Of a DNA stretch of 64,000 nt, positions 47,915 through 60,866 are shown piece by piece. Below the pieces are notes generated by a model, which saw only the letters and a list, made by a program, of their open reading frames with translations, was not told the origin of the DNA and searched no databases. The stretch lies in contig LATX02000232.1 in assembly GCA_001466705.2 (NCBI GenBank), forward strand, positions 186,001 through 250,000. Direction: 5' to 3'. Within the stretch, counting starts at the first letter, position 1. Every line of letters begins with the position of its first letter. Source of the DNA: Moniliophthora roreri (lineage: Eukaryota > Basidiomycota > Agaricomycetes > Agaricales > Marasmiaceae). The translations under genes and the position numbers were made by a program.

Positions 47915-47943
47915 TGGGGGGGGGGGGGGGGGGGGGGGGGGGG
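47886..47943. repeat. 58-base poly-G run with one T
   Basis: G-only except for T at 47915. Such a run could form quadruplexes and is prone to sequencing error, so length is unreliable. Glycine- or proline-only frames across it are artefacts. Confidence 0.9.
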
Positions 47944-48232
47944 CATTTACTGAAGCCTCGGATTCTGTGTTTGCTAACCCCAGTGATTGGTTGATTGCCG
48001 GGTTATTTCTGTGGTTGCTCTTTGCTCGTTCGTAAAGCAAGGGCCTGTAGATTGGACGATGAGGGTTCTCCGAGTTGCTCTATCGCCATGGAGTGGTCAA
48101 TGTTAGTCGGGCTTGGACTGTAGAAACCTCTTTGCTCTTTTTTGGTGATTTTTTGCACGCGATGCAAAAAAAAAAAAAAAAAAAAATTATCCCGACTGTC
48201 ATAACATTTTAACGAGCGCTATTATTTAGTAT

Positions 48233-48341
48233 GGCGAGATGGCCGAGCGGTCTAAGGCGCCAGACTAAGGATCAACACTTGTGAAGTGTAAATAATATAA
48301 TCTGGTCCGAAAGGGCGTGGGTTCGAATCCCACTCTCGTCA
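48233..48341 (+). tRNA. tRNA-Leu(AAG) with a 29-nt intron, second copy
   Basis: Same cloverleaf as the tRNA at 36035: acceptor GGCGAGA/TCTCGTC, anticodon stem CCAGA/TCTGG, anticodon AAG at 48267-48269, T-arm GTGGG-TTCGAAT-CCCAC, discriminator A. The intron (48271-48299) differs in sequence from that of copy 1. All mature positions appear unchanged between the copies. Confidence 0.95.
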
Positions 48342-49407
48342 CTGGCCTGGGAGGTGTAATGTTACTTTTTTCCTTCGTGGCTTATCCCAAATGATCTCTT
48401 TCGGCCGTCACAGTCTTTCTCAAGCAAAAAAAAGAAGCTCTTTTTGCAGCTCAGCGAGCTCCGCACTCTTTGATGGGATGGATCGATAACAGCGAAGATG
48501 ACTATATGAGATCATCATGGGACACATGTAGTATAAAGTATATCGTTCAGAAAACTTTCCGATTCTTGACTCTAAAGCAGGTAGCATGGTATGGAAGAGA
48601 GGCATCGGCGGTTGGGTGAGCGGATAGAAGAGGCGACCGACGATCGCTACGTAACTTGTGGAAAAGTCTTCTCCGAGGTAGGACCCCGACGACTCAGAGT
48701 CATTGCATTTTTAGGCGGCGGCTGGAAGAAATAAGATACGACCCTAACAACTGGTGCCGGCAACGTTGAAATGTCGTTAGTTCGGAGTTCAGAACCGACG
48801 GTCCCTTGGAAATTTTTTTTTTACATCAGTCATATTAGAATCGCATCTAGGGTCCTTTCCGGGTAAATGCTACCATGGAAGCGGTAGGCATGCTCAGCGT
48901 TTATATGGTCCCCAGGATGATGAAGAAACGGGCTTGGTCATGAGACCCACTTGCCACTGGGGATTTTATTTTTTTTTCCCAAGTCCGACGATGCATCGAA
49001 TTGTGTATTATCTAGGCTATGAGCTTGAGTGGTGGTGGTGGTGGTGATGGTTACAAGCGCGACATGTCACATCATGTGGCAACTCGATCAGTCACAAATT
49101 TCAGGGTTTGTTATCGACAGCCCATCATCTCGATCTCTTCTCTGTCACAAAAAGGCTTTAAAGTCTAAAGCGATGGCTTTCTTTTGACACTTGATGATGG
49201 GATCCGGCTGTCCTGAGAATTCATACCCGCTGGCGAGCGCAACCTAGCGGGTCTTCACCGACCAATAAAATTTATTTTGTAACTGCCTTTTGAAGCGAGA
49301 GATTGAGTTTTTTAGTGGGGATCTCAGAGTTTACCAAATAAGCTAGCCATGCGGCGTGGACCCCGTAAACCCCCCATCAAACTTTTACGCTTCCTTGCCT
49401 TCATCCC
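48342..49407. other. Upstream region of DUF6534 copy 2, no gene recognised
   Basis: It shows blocks in common with 36700-38060 and a (GGT)n run near 49032-49046. No gene is seen. Confidence 0.5.
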
Positions 49408-49418
49408 ATATATATATA
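49408..49418 (+). promoter_or_regulatory. TATA box, DUF6534 gene copy 2
   Basis: TATATATATA after cttcatccca, about 65-75 bases before the ATG, as in copy 1. Confidence 0.6.
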
Positions 49419-49481
49419 CATACTTCGCCACAAATTACCGTCCTTTCAGTCTTTCCCCCTCTTCCTCCTTCTTTCAGCAAA

Positions 49482-51601
49482 ATGTCCTTGAGCACCTTCT
49501 TTCTTCAACTCACTGCCGTCTCGGGAGATGAGAGTGCACAAAAGTTTGACCTCGACACGACGATGGGTGCAGCTTTTGTCGGCATGTCCATCGCTGCAAT
49601 GTATGCTTCTTCATCTTTTTTTTTTCGTCATTTATTCTAACCATTTTTTTTCCCCCTCTAGTTTGTATGGCAGTAAGTCGACTCCGTCCTTTCTTATCGC
49701 GCCTGACTTACCACAACTCTTTTTTTTAGTCTCAATCATCCAAACCTATCAATACTTTTCAAACCCAGGACATAACGACCGTTGGCACATCAAATCCCTA
49801 GTAGGAGCTGTTCTTTGCTTTGATACCGTACATCACATCTTGATAACCCATACGAGTTGAGTCCATCTCTTCTTCGTTACCGTTGGGGACTGGCTCATGA
49901 AAGGACGTGTTGTAGTGTACACCTACCTCGTCTCTAACTATGGCAACCCGGCGATGCTTGGGAAATGTATTTGGTAATGTGGCTGCGGCGATTTTTTTTT
50001 TTTTTTTTTATGTTCCGACTGACACACACTCTATCAATTTAGGTCTCTCTTGGTACGCACTAAACTTGTCCTCATGATACACTCTCTACCTCTCTCACAC
50101 TCACACGCGCGCTCTCTCATGTAGGCCGAAGTCTTGTTCAACGTATGTATTCTTCCACTTCCACTTCCTCGGCTCACGATCCGATTTTCACGTTAGGGTC
50201 TAACCGGATTTCTCGTTCAAAGGTCTGTACTTGCTTTTTGCTTTCATTTACCGCCCATCCGCTAACGGAAACGGATCACGCCCTCCCTTCTAGCTTTTTG
50301 ACACTCCGAGTTTGGAAATGTATGTCTTTTTTTTTTTATTCTCTCTTGGGAATCCATGGCATGAAAACAATTAGATTTGAGGCTAACAAGATCCAATAAT
50401 TCAGTGAGTAAAAGTAACTGGTTGATCACTGGTATCGCTGTGGTATTGGTTTTGGCCGAGTTTGGTATGTGGGTTTTTTTTTTTTTTTTTTTAATCCCTT
50501 TGCTGATATCATTGTATAGGATGTATCTGTGCATTCGGAATCATGGCTCTAGTCCGCGTCAGGACTTTTGATGATCTTGCGAGTATGAAGGTATTGTTAC
50601 CTTTCGGCTAGTTACTATCTACCTTCTTTACTCATCATATATATATATATTATAGTGGTTAAGTATCCTCGTCAATGCACTCGCTGCCGCCGGAGACGTC
50701 TACATTGCCGCTACCCTTTGCTGGTTATTACATAGTAGCAGGACTGGTTTCCGTCGGTCAGTTTGTATTGCCTCTCCCCCCACGACACGCTCGTTTAATG
50801 CACATCTCACAGAAGCGACACCATCATCAAAAAATTGATCCTATTCACCGTCAACACGGGTGCTCTTACTAGTCTTTGTGCGGTTGCGTCGTTGATTTCT
50901 GTTAGTCCGCCTCCTCTCCCCCTCTCTTCGTACTCACTCTCTTTACCTTGAATTAGATCACCGCCGCACCCAACACGTTTATCTATATAACATTCTTTTT
51001 TTGTATCGGACGACGTACGTATCCCTATTCCTTCTCTCTCTCTTGATTTTTTGGACTGACCTCCCCTCGTCCTGCAGTATACGCAAACTCCCTCCTCGCA
51101 ACCCTCAACGCACGAGGTACAATACGCGAAAGCGCCGACGAAGCCGAATACAACACTACACATGGTATCGGTGGATTCGGGTTCAAAGGTGCTGCTGGGT
51201 CGGGGAGTTTTGCAAGTCGTGGGGTAAGTTGTATCCCGATTTCCCCCAAACACTTTTTATTCATCCCTTCACTGATTTCCCTCCACGCCGTTCGTAGACT
51301 GAACGACCCTCCAATGGTATATCCATCCAAATCAACAGAACACAAGAGTTTAAAAGGGACGCTTCTCCGATTCGTGGTGAGAAGAGTAGCGGCAGGAGGA
51401 GGAGGGAGGGGAGTATTATCGGAGATGAGATGGATATGGATATGGAGATGGAGATGGAGATGAATCCTGTGCATGGTAGTGATCATTCTGATTCTGGGGT
51501 AAGTCGTCGTTCTTTCTTTTGGGTTGACCCCCCTACTAATGTGTGTCAATGTCATACAGGGAACAATCACAATCAGGAAATTGAGCTTTGATATTGTTTA
51601 G
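49482..51601 (+). CDS. DUF6534 seven-helix membrane protein, copy 2
   Basis: Paralogue of 38139-40186 with the same intron positions, roughly 370 residues. Signature blocks match copy 1 (DLDTTMGAAFVGMSIAAM, QTYQYFSNPGHNDRWHIKS, CFDTVHHILITHT, YTYLVSNY, AEVLFNGLTGFLVQSFLTL, AEFGCICAFGIMALVR, WLSILVNALAAAGDVYIAA). The stretch TIIKKLILFTVNTGALTSLC through GRLYANSLLATLNAR is the same as copy 1 as far as I can read. The cytoplasmic tail has diverged: it holds a Gly-rich insert (IGGFGFKGAAGSGS) and a Met-Asp/Glu tandem run (DEMDMDMEMEMEM), and ends SFDIV as copy 1 ends HEIV. Several introns are T-rich with 12-20 base homopolymers. Function is unknown. Tail divergence against a fixed membrane core suggests different regulation or partners for the two copies. 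Confidence 0.88.
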
Positions 51602-52384
51602 GCATCGTCGTCGGTTCCTTACGATCTCGTGCTCGTGTGTATACCCCCTGATGACTTGCTTCATTTCATTTTCTTGCACGCTACGTATCATTATAACCNC
51701 GGTTCTTTCTTGCTCCGAAAAAAGCATCGCACATGCTCAAATGTCCATAAATGTATACACATACACACACATACTTCGGGTTGGAAACGTGAAATACAGA
51801 AGGATTGTTTTTCGCATCTCGTGCCCTTGCGGTCTTGAAAGAGAACCAGTCTTTTTTTTTTCTTCCAGAAGTCGAACTTGGAGTAGCAGGTTCAAAGATA
51901 GATCCACCTGTCTTGTCAAAAAAAAAGTTCCGGAAGCATTCAAAGTTCTTTTGCCTCGACGTGCGGCTTCGTCGCCAAANCCCCCCCCGGCTCGTTCCAA
52001 GCAGAAGGTCGACAACGCGAGATTGACAGTTAATTTCCCATAACGGGGGTCGTAACGCAGAAAATCAATAGTTGGGAGACAATACTATCCAAATCGCTGC
52101 CCCCCCCCCCCCCCCCCCCCCCGCATACGACTTGCAGTAGCAATACAACGTGTTGAATTCCAAACAAGCACTAAACTACCAACAACCTACGATTTTAAAA
52201 AGGAAGGAAAACATAAATATTGTATGTAGTACTACGTTAGACTGCTATGTAAAGCTCTACTATAACTGTACTCGACGAGACAGGGGGATTCCATATCGGT
52301 AACCGAATAATCTTTTTTTTTTTTTTTTTTTCAACATCATCATCATCACCACTTCACCCGCTATACGTGTCACACACACACCTA
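51602..52384. other. Intergenic with homopolymers and ambiguous bases
   Basis: N at 51699 and 51980, poly-C at 52100-52122, poly-T at 52312-52331. No gene is recognised. It lies between the convergent 3' ends of DUF6534 copy 2 and the Vps10 gene. Confidence 0.6.
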
Positions 52385-55300
52385 CTACTCCTCATCCTCA
52401 AATCTCAAAATCTGTGCATCTTCATCAACCGGTAGGTTCCTATATCCTCTCCGATGTTTATACCTCCACCCAACCCGGTCAATCTTCTCCGTAATCCACT
52501 CATAAGCGATACCCGCCAGCCCGATGAGGAACCAAGGCACGCTTGCTAGTGTGTCCAAGACACCACTACCGGATTGTCCTAATCCTCTCGAATCTCCGGG
52601 AAGACGAATCATGCCCCTAGCCAACCCGCTCTTCCTCCACCACCACATTCCAATCATCGCTGTCAACCCAAACGGCACCGCCAAGACCATGAACCAGAAG
52701 AAGAATCCATGTCCGGCAAGGTTTCCTGGACAGTAGTGTCCCTCACCGCGATCCAGCCTGGAGCCGCCTTCGCAGGAGGAATGAGGAATCTTGCGGTACG
52801 CAGTTCGTTCATACCACATTCCGTCGTCTTGACATTGTTGATCAGAGGGGAGAGGTGAGGCACCGGCTACAAGAACGCATTTGTTGGTTTCTAGGTCGCG
52901 GACATGATTGAATTCGCTATAAGAGATGACGTGTCAGATCAAAGAGTGTGCGCGCGCAAGAGAGAGTATAGGCAAAAGTCAGCGTACCATTCAAAGTCTG
53001 ACTCGGTACAAGCACAATTCTTCTCAATCTTGACTTTGGCCTTGGCCTGGTCTCCAACATAGCAGTTGGCTTTCGGTGTTCTTCGGTGGTAGAGCGTCTG
53101 ATAATACCACTGTCAGAATCTTTGCAACATGCCTTGCAGAAACCAAGGAACGTACCTGTCTTCCGAATAAACACACTTCGTTCCTCTCCTCACTTGGGCT
53201 CCACAGTTCGAAATCGTCATGGTTAGGATCATCAGTGTTCAATACACCTTGCAACATGTTTGAGTACTTTGTTTCAGTTGACAAGAGGGCCAAACTCACA
53301 CTTCCGATTCGTCAAGGCACTGAAATCAACCTGCACTGCAACACTCCCTCTTCCTCCAGGGTATTCTCCCAGAAGCACGAACCTCCTACTCGTATCGCTC
53401 GGGACGGTGACGATGAACCTGACTCTCATCTTCCCCGCGCCGTCAGCCATGAATCGGTACTCTCTCCACGATTCTCCTTCATCGATGGAAAAGAGGATAT
53501 GATCCACAGGTTCCTCGTCGTTCGCCATGATGAGAATAGAGCCAGAATCACCAAACTCCCACAAGTGAGCGTCTTTATGGACTTCACGCCATGTGAAGCC
53601 TCCGTCACGGGAGAGGAAGGTGTCGGAATCTTTGTAGGGTGCGAGAGAGGAACCGACGTTACCGACGGCCATGATGAGACCGACGATCGACGGTGAGGAA
53701 AAGGTGGCTCGGGGGTCCAGACGTTCGGTGTAGCCGTGAACGTGGAGAGCACAGGACTGTCATTATCAAGATCAGCTCAACTTACTCTGAATGGTATGAT
53801 GCAAGGAGAAAGCGCACCGTATCCTTACAGTCGTATTCATTCCCTAACGAATCCGTGCTTGGCGGTCTGAGCGGCTTCCAGGTCCCACCATCATTGTGCG
53901 TGATCCTCGAAACCAAATGCTTTCTTCCAGTGATCGCCGCCTCTATTGGATCTTTGACGACGTTGACAAGCGCAATCCCATCCAACCCAATCATCTTCTC
54001 AAAGTCCACGTAACCCTCACCATTCCTGTTCACATTGTCCAGCGAGTCGATGAAATATGTTCCGTTGGAGTTTGACTTGAGTATGGATCCAAAGGGCGGG
54101 AGATCAGACATGGTCATGAACAGGAACAGAGACTGCGTTGAAGATTCGAGAACCGTGTATGCCTGTGAAAGTCCAGGGAGAGATCAGTCAACGAGTGGAC
54201 ATGATGAAAGGCAGAAGGTACCAACATGGGTGTCGAGCATCATACCCTTGGGGAAAACACCAGGCGCAAAGTTGATACCATCGAGCGAGACTTGCAGTTC
54301 CAAGCTAGTTCCACTTGGTTTCAACTAATGATACATTCAAGGTCAGTTCACTCTTTGGTTTCTCGAGTAGAGACGCACCTCAGCGACAACCAGATACTCC
54401 GAGAACTTTGCGAATCCGACGACACTGTCGAATAGCTTCTTCCTCTCTCCTTGGGCGTAATATTTCTTGCCTTCGACCAATTCAAGTCCAAGGCCAGGTT
54501 GTGATGGTTGATTACCCTCCTTTTGTTGCCTATGTGGGTCCATCAGTTTTGCGTTTGGGCGGCGAGAGAGCGTACTCACCAGCTCTCGCAGACAATCTCT
54601 GTGGGGTCCGCTTGCAACTTCGTATCAGCCGCCCAGGCGCAGTTGACAACGTACTTGTCAATCAGCGTCCAGGCTCGTCCGTTATTCCTAGACCAGTGGG
54701 CTTCGGCATGGCAACCTTGCTGGCTACCTTCACAATTTACCGAACCTGTCCATATGATGCGGTCCGATTCAGGCTGGAATCGGAGGACGGGGACACGGAA
54801 ACGGTTTGGTGGAGTAGGGGTCTCCATCTATTCGTTTGGTTTCGTAAGCCTCCCTGCCCTTTTCAGACAAAGAATGAAGACGTTAGAACACACCTTGTTC
54901 CATGACCGACCAGTATCCGTCGTAACATACATGCGATTTTCCGCTGTGATCAAGTACGCCCGCTCGTTGGAGTACGGGTGATGGTAAAACGCCAAAAACC
55001 TTTCTTCAGGGTGGATTTGCTGCCAGGTGTACCCTTCATTGGAGGATTGGTAGATGGCGAGATTATGTAGTCTGACTAGGAGCGTCTATTAAAGGTTCTA
55101 TCAGTGATATCCAAGAACGTGCCAGGCGGAGAAGTACCTTGGAATCACGGAAATACGCGTGTTGCTCAATGAAATCGGGGAACTCGAATGTCTGGTGCCG
55201 GATTTCGCCTTCTGCAGGTTGAGCCTGGGTACAGTCCTTCTCAATCTTCTTGTCTTTATCGGCCTTGGATCCTATGAACGACCAAAATCAGTGTTTCCCG

Positions 55301-57773
55301 CAGCGGCTGAAATCAAGCTCGACTAACCGCCAACACAGGTGTCACCAGGAATTCGCCTCCAACCACTTGAGCCCATGTACTTGCTATTCGAGTCCAAACA
55401 GATACCGGCAGGTATCGGTTCCGGACCCAACGCTACACATTGATCTCCTGAGGGTGTGTAGTTGAAGTCACTGCCAGAAAAGAGTTGGTTGGAGCGTGAC
55501 GTCGTACCGTTGGGGACAAACGCTTACCATTCGAAATCCTCGTCTCCACATTCACAATTTTCCTCTTGCTCAATGGGATCCTGGAACTTGTCACCTACGT
55601 AGCAGTCTGCTGAGGGTTTGCGGCGCTTGTAGTATTGCTATGGGTGTACATTAGCTCTTGGCTCTGTCAGCCGTGTAGGGGTAGAAAAGAAACGTGCCTT
55701 ATGCCCCATCAAACACTCCTTGTCCCTCGGCCTAGCATACCACTTTTCGTAGTCACTGTCTCCACATTTCCTGCCTCTGGTGTCCGCAAAGTCGAGGAAA
55801 ACAGTGACAAAGCGGCCGACGTTGTTTGTCTGGTCTTTCCGCGATACTTGTCCAACTAGGATGAACTTTTGCGACGTGGAGTCGGGGAGCGTGACTAGAG
55901 CTCGAGCACGTAGTTTGACTCCGAATCTGTACGTATTCCTATCCGGAGATTGCGTTAGCTGCTGACTACTCGAAAGTGAACATGAAGCACGAAAACTAAC
56001 CATGTCTTCCCGAGGTCGAGTGAATACGCTACTTCGTCTGTCGTTTCTTCGTCGTTGACAACTACGAGGATGCTTCCAGAGTCGCCGAACTCGTATTTGT
56101 GTGCGCCGAATCGGATTTGGCTCCATGAGACACCGGCATCTGTCGAAAGGTATGTGTCGCACTGTGTGCAGTTAGCAGCTGCTGTGGAGATAAACGAAGG
56201 CGAAGAGTACTCACGTCCTCGTACGGCAAGAGTGTATTACCAACGTTACCAACACCCATAACGATACCCGGTGCCGGTGAACTGAAGATCCGCCCAAAGT
56301 TATGAGGTGCTGTCACTGAATGTAGATGCAGAGAACACTCCTCCTACTTCTTCATCAGCCTTTGGAAGTAAAATAAAGAGAGTAGACTTACCTTGTTTTT
56401 AGCATTACAGTTGATCCTATTTCCTCGTGCATCATGCAAGGGTGGTTGGATGTCCTTCCAACTCCTTCCATCGTCCCAAGTAATCCGACTTTTCAGCATC
56501 TTTTCTACACCCCAACCTCCCTCAACCTGATCGGGGTTCGCCACAATGTTTGCTAAACCAACACCTTCAAGGCCATATATCCGCTCATAATCCACGTATC
56601 CGGCCTCATTCCGGTTGGTGTCCTTGAGAGATTGGGTAAAGTACGTTCCGTTCGAGTTGGATACGAACAGGGTGCCTATCGTCCCAGAATCCTGCATAAC
56701 CACGTCAACCGCTAATGAGTGTGTAGTCGATTCGACGATGGTATACGCATTTTCACGAAGTTTGGCTGATGAAGCGTGGGGGAATTCGGCCCGTGCCCAT
56801 GTTAGGGTGTCCACTGTGACGTAGAGAACCATGTCGCCCTTGCCTCCCTGCGAGAGGTCTTGCAAGGCTACGACGGCGAATTTGGAGACAATGGCGAACG
56901 CCACAACCCCACGTGCGTTCTTGCCGATACCCAAATCCTCGACCTTCTTGTTGGACTGGAAGAAGTCTGTCGAAGAGAAGAGCTTGGAGGATTCGATTGA
57001 CGGTGTGGCACCAGTTGAGGTGGTAGAGTCGAATGCGACACAATAAACGAGGTCAGCGGGTGCGTTATGTTTAAAGTCTTTGGATGAGTGAGCGAATTGA
57101 CATCGTTGGGTGTTGGAGAGAAGTTTCTTCGGTTTTGAGGCGAAGGCGTCGGTTGTATAATATGTCTATTCTGGCGTCAACGTATAGAAAGAGAAACAAA
57201 CAGGTAGAGACACACCTCATCCCAACAAACAGCTCCCCAACCATCTTTATCGCAGACTGTTCCTTGATAAAGGATATACCCATATTTCTGCTTATCCGAA
57301 TGGAATGACAGCGGTCGTGCTGTCACTGCGAGACGTGCAGGAACTTCAAAACGCTTCCAGGTTTTCCCGCGGTCCACTGTGCGGTAATGGACGTCCGAGT
57401 CCGTTAAGACGAAGGCGTAAGAATTGTCGAAAGGATGCTCTATAACCATGAGAGCTTCGCCTTGGGGTATGTCGGATGCAGGTGACCAGGTCTTGCCTTC
57501 GTCGGAGGACACATAGACTGTGCCAGCTATGGCATCAAAGTATATTACACTCTGCAGTGACGAGGACATTAAGCTTTATATTTCTGAATATAATCCAGCT
57601 TCACGCACCTCGGAGTCATCAAAATAGAATAACCTCGCTGGGAGACTGTCAAACGACGATACCGCATGGGACACATCTCCTCCTGCAACCCTTTCTACTC
57701 CATGGAGTAACCAGAATACTAAGAAGAAAAGGAAAAAAAAGCCAGAAGAGTCTGACCAGCGCCGGAGGATCAT
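52385..57773 (-). CDS. VPS10: Vps10 / sortilin-type vacuolar sorting receptor with two VPS10 domains
   Basis: Type I receptor that carries soluble hydrolases from the late Golgi to the endosome/vacuole. Many short exons give roughly 1,400-1,500 residues. The N-terminal signal peptide is hydrophobic ([14 protein letters not shown]). Two VPS10 beta-propeller units follow, each recognisable by Asp-box repeats: first unit [37 protein letters not shown]; second unit [33 protein letters not shown]. Both carry a GVGNVG(N/S) motif and a [11 protein letters not shown] block. Cys-rich 10CC-type segments follow each propeller (about 55250-55750 and 52740-53150). Near the C-terminus is one membrane helix ([20 protein letters not shown]) and a cytoplasmic tail with aromatic and acidic motifs ([20 protein letters not shown]), fitting retromer-dependent recycling. 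Domain count and order match yeast Vps10. The start is the ATG directly before the signal peptide. Exon count is approximate. Confidence 0.92.
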
Positions 57774-60700
57774 TATGGTCGATGAGCAAGAGGGAAACAA
57801 CGAGGAACACGTCAATCCCGTTTGGAGGCTGCGCTGCAGCACGTGATGATAGACGTAAATCTAGGTTAGGGTCAGATTGCCGCCGGGGAAGCCTCACAGC
57901 CTCGAAAAGCTGTGCCTGTCCAGAACCGTCATGTTCCGCTCCGCTGGTTGTCCGTGTAAAACGGCAGCTGCTCTACAATGCAAGTTTTCATCTGCGTCGT
58001 CCTATGACGCCTTCTAATAGTCTAGGAATTCGTATGGTCTTCGTCTTCAAGCTGGGGTGCATGCCTACTACATCGTTCTGACAGCTATGCGCGCAGCGCC
58101 TTCATCAAGGTTGTCACTGTGATCAGTGTTCCGTCAAAACCAGCGCTAATCTCGCTAGTGAGTCTCCCATTTCTTCACCTATTCGCTCAATGAGTCGGAT
58201 CGATTTCCGTACTCATGGATGTGTAGACGTGTATATTCGCCTCAATTTGTGTCTAGGATTGTGTCGAGTGAGGCGACATGTTCCTTGACTTGCTTCCTAC
58301 TGCAAGTAGTTCCGCTGTGCATCATGATGGTTGCGCTGCGCCCAAAGTCCTGATAATAATCTTCTAACTCGCTGCTATTCGCTAGCTTTACTACTGACAT
58401 TGAAGCTGTTCAGGTTTTCTATAGGTTCTGATCGTGATTTATTGCGTAAAACTATCGCACTCCCCGAGTCACTCCGACTGCCTCGAACCATTGTCACAAT
58501 GGAATACCACGGTACGTGACCTTGGGCTCGCTATTTAGGTTTCCATACTCCTAATTGACTGACTCCTGTAATCTAGGTCTACACCTCTGCACCTCCCACG
58601 TGGAGCATCAGGAGGTGGCGTACCCCTTCGTTACGCTGGAGGACGTAAACCGTTCAAGCCCATTACTATACAGCAAGAGACTCTGCTTCCACACCCCCTT
58701 GTTTCCAGAGAATCAAACAGGAGAGAAAGAAAGGAAGGTTCTGCCTCGGACACCTGCTTGTATCTCGGGATATACGTTTTGGGTACGTCGTCGTCAGCCT
58801 CAGCCTCAGCCTGCAAAGCCTTCCCTATACGTTATCATCATAGTCTTTCCAGTTCTACTATCCGCCATTCACCACGTTCATTGCCATCTCCCATGAGCAG
58901 CCTGCCCGCACTGACAGTCATCACTCCAACAAGTCTGTTACCGTTCGTGTCCCAGAAGCGGGTGGATATACCCGCGTCTTCTACGACTGTTCAATATAGG
59001 AGACTGCGCTCGACCCAATTGCCGGATTTGGGTGTACAGGATAGACAACGGTCATGTGTACAGTATTTCTTTGGGACAGCTCTTTGCTTATACTTGTCAC
59101 AAATTCTCGATGCTGTTCCAGGTTTCCCTGTGCACTCTGGTATCCTAGGAAACATTCGTACTGTTGGATAGGGCCAACGGCTTCAATACCATCGGCTTCC
59201 GACTGCAACTGTTCAAGGATATCTGATGGACTTAGGTGATGATTATACTGGTCCTTAGATCATGGTGGTTTGGAGCATATAGTACATACAAAGGTATGAA
59301 AGGATGCCAATATACACGGATGATATCTGAACTAGAGTTGTTGACTGTCGTTCTCATCCACGTCCCCAGCAGCTGAAACAATAAATCCAGAACCTTCATA
59401 ACTTCTCACGTACGCAAGCCCTTGATCTTTTCTGCAGGCCAATTATCAAGGGTGCCAAGTACAGCTTTCCCTATCTTCGATAACTCTGCCATTTACTTAT
59501 ATGCTGATTTCTATTGTCAAGATTGACCACTATCTGTACGTTTCAAGATTTCTGGCGTCCGCTGCCTGCCGTGCTCATCAAGAACAAATTTAGCTGGTAC
59601 GTGTATGGAACCATTATTGAATACGTTGTCTATGGCGACAATTACTACTTGGCCCGTGTTGAAGAAAGGGAGTAATCAAGCTATTACAGCATCATTTCCT
59701 GCCTTGTGCCTATCGAGTGATCAGATTGTCCGGATTGCTGGCCAAAGCAACATCCGTTGGAACGTACTTCAATATGGCTGTCAAATCAGCCGAATTCATA
59801 CGAGAATAGTGCATCACCGTCCCGAACAACTGCCGTCAAAATCCTGAGAATGCCGGTCCAGAAGATTTCGGAATCTGGATAGAAGGACTCAGTTCTGGCA
59901 TGATTCAGGAAAAACTCGTCGGTTGGGCAACTGCAAGTCTCCTCATCTGTATTATATCGCAATCTGATTTTGGAATCAGAATCATACAGGCAGTTCGAAT
60001 CCCTACGAACCAGGTCATGCTGTGGCATGACGAAAATGGTGTAACGGGTGCGATCCTGTTGCAAGGCCCTCTGACAATGATTCCAGTATAGCGGGAAGAG
60101 CCCGGGACTGTAACTTCATTAATCAACGGGGACAATTTTGTTAACTCTTTTGAGTCACGCGCGGCCATCTTCTGAACTTCGACATTACACTGGAAACTTT
60201 ACCTCCGTTCAGGTAAGCATTATTCTAGGTCTGAGATCTTGTTATTGAGCTCAATTTTACCAGTATAACGCTGTCCTCGACCAGGCTACATCCTCAAGTA
60301 GCAATTTATACGGGTTCTGGACGAGGCCGATCCTGGTGACGGTAATCCTCGTTCTGGTCTGCCTCCGTCGACGCAATCAAGCATAGATGTTACTCTAGTG
60401 GGGAGGCCGCATGGCAGGGTTGACACACCTCCATTTCCAGATGATTTTGGACAACAAATCCAGTGATCTACTATTGTCATTAGTAGATTAAAACACACCA
60501 GGCTATTAGATTGAAGTCTGAGAACTTTTTTTATAATTTGATCTTGCTCGGACTGCTGCGTTAATGGACAATAGTAACCAATAACTGAGCTCAAAGGCAC
60601 CGAGTTGTGTGGAGTAGGTGTGCTGCGACATGGAGGAAATGACATTAATTCGACCAGCAAGTACGATAAACTAAATGCTACAGCTGAAATTACATATAAT

Positions 60701-60866
60701 ATGAAGCAAAATACAGAAATAAACTACAAATTCGTAAGACGCCTTTTTTGTAGGTCCGAACAGCTTCAGACACTCGACAACCAGCACTGTGGCTGGGACC
60801 AAGCCTGTCTGCCTTCGTGGCCCGTGACAGTCAATGTGTTCACTGTTTATCATGCTCTAACGCAAA
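57774..60866. other. Intergenic, possibly with gene remnants
   Basis: No confident gene in about 3 kb. A plus-strand frame from about 58894 (MSSLPALTVITPTSLLP...) and frames near 59600-60390 look partly coding-like but are broken by stops and have no recognised domain. A short CAGCCT repeat lies at 58796-58813. Confidence 0.35.

Larger units (their letters stand above)
48233..51601 (+). repeat. Segmental duplication, copy 2 (tRNA-Leu + DUF6534 gene)
   Basis: Partner of 36035-40186, in the same orientation about 12.2 kb downstream. The tRNA-to-gene distance is shorter here (1.1 kb against 2.0 kb). Confidence 0.85.

Noticed and set aside
47847..48035. Glycine-only and proline-only reading frames
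   Set aside because: They simply translate the 58-base poly-G run; length and frame are unreliable.
58894..60400. Partly coding-like plus-strand frames (for example one starting MSSLPALTVI, and a short hydrophobic end near 60300)
   Set aside because: Interrupted by stops, no family resemblance, no consistent exon chain; at most a remnant.
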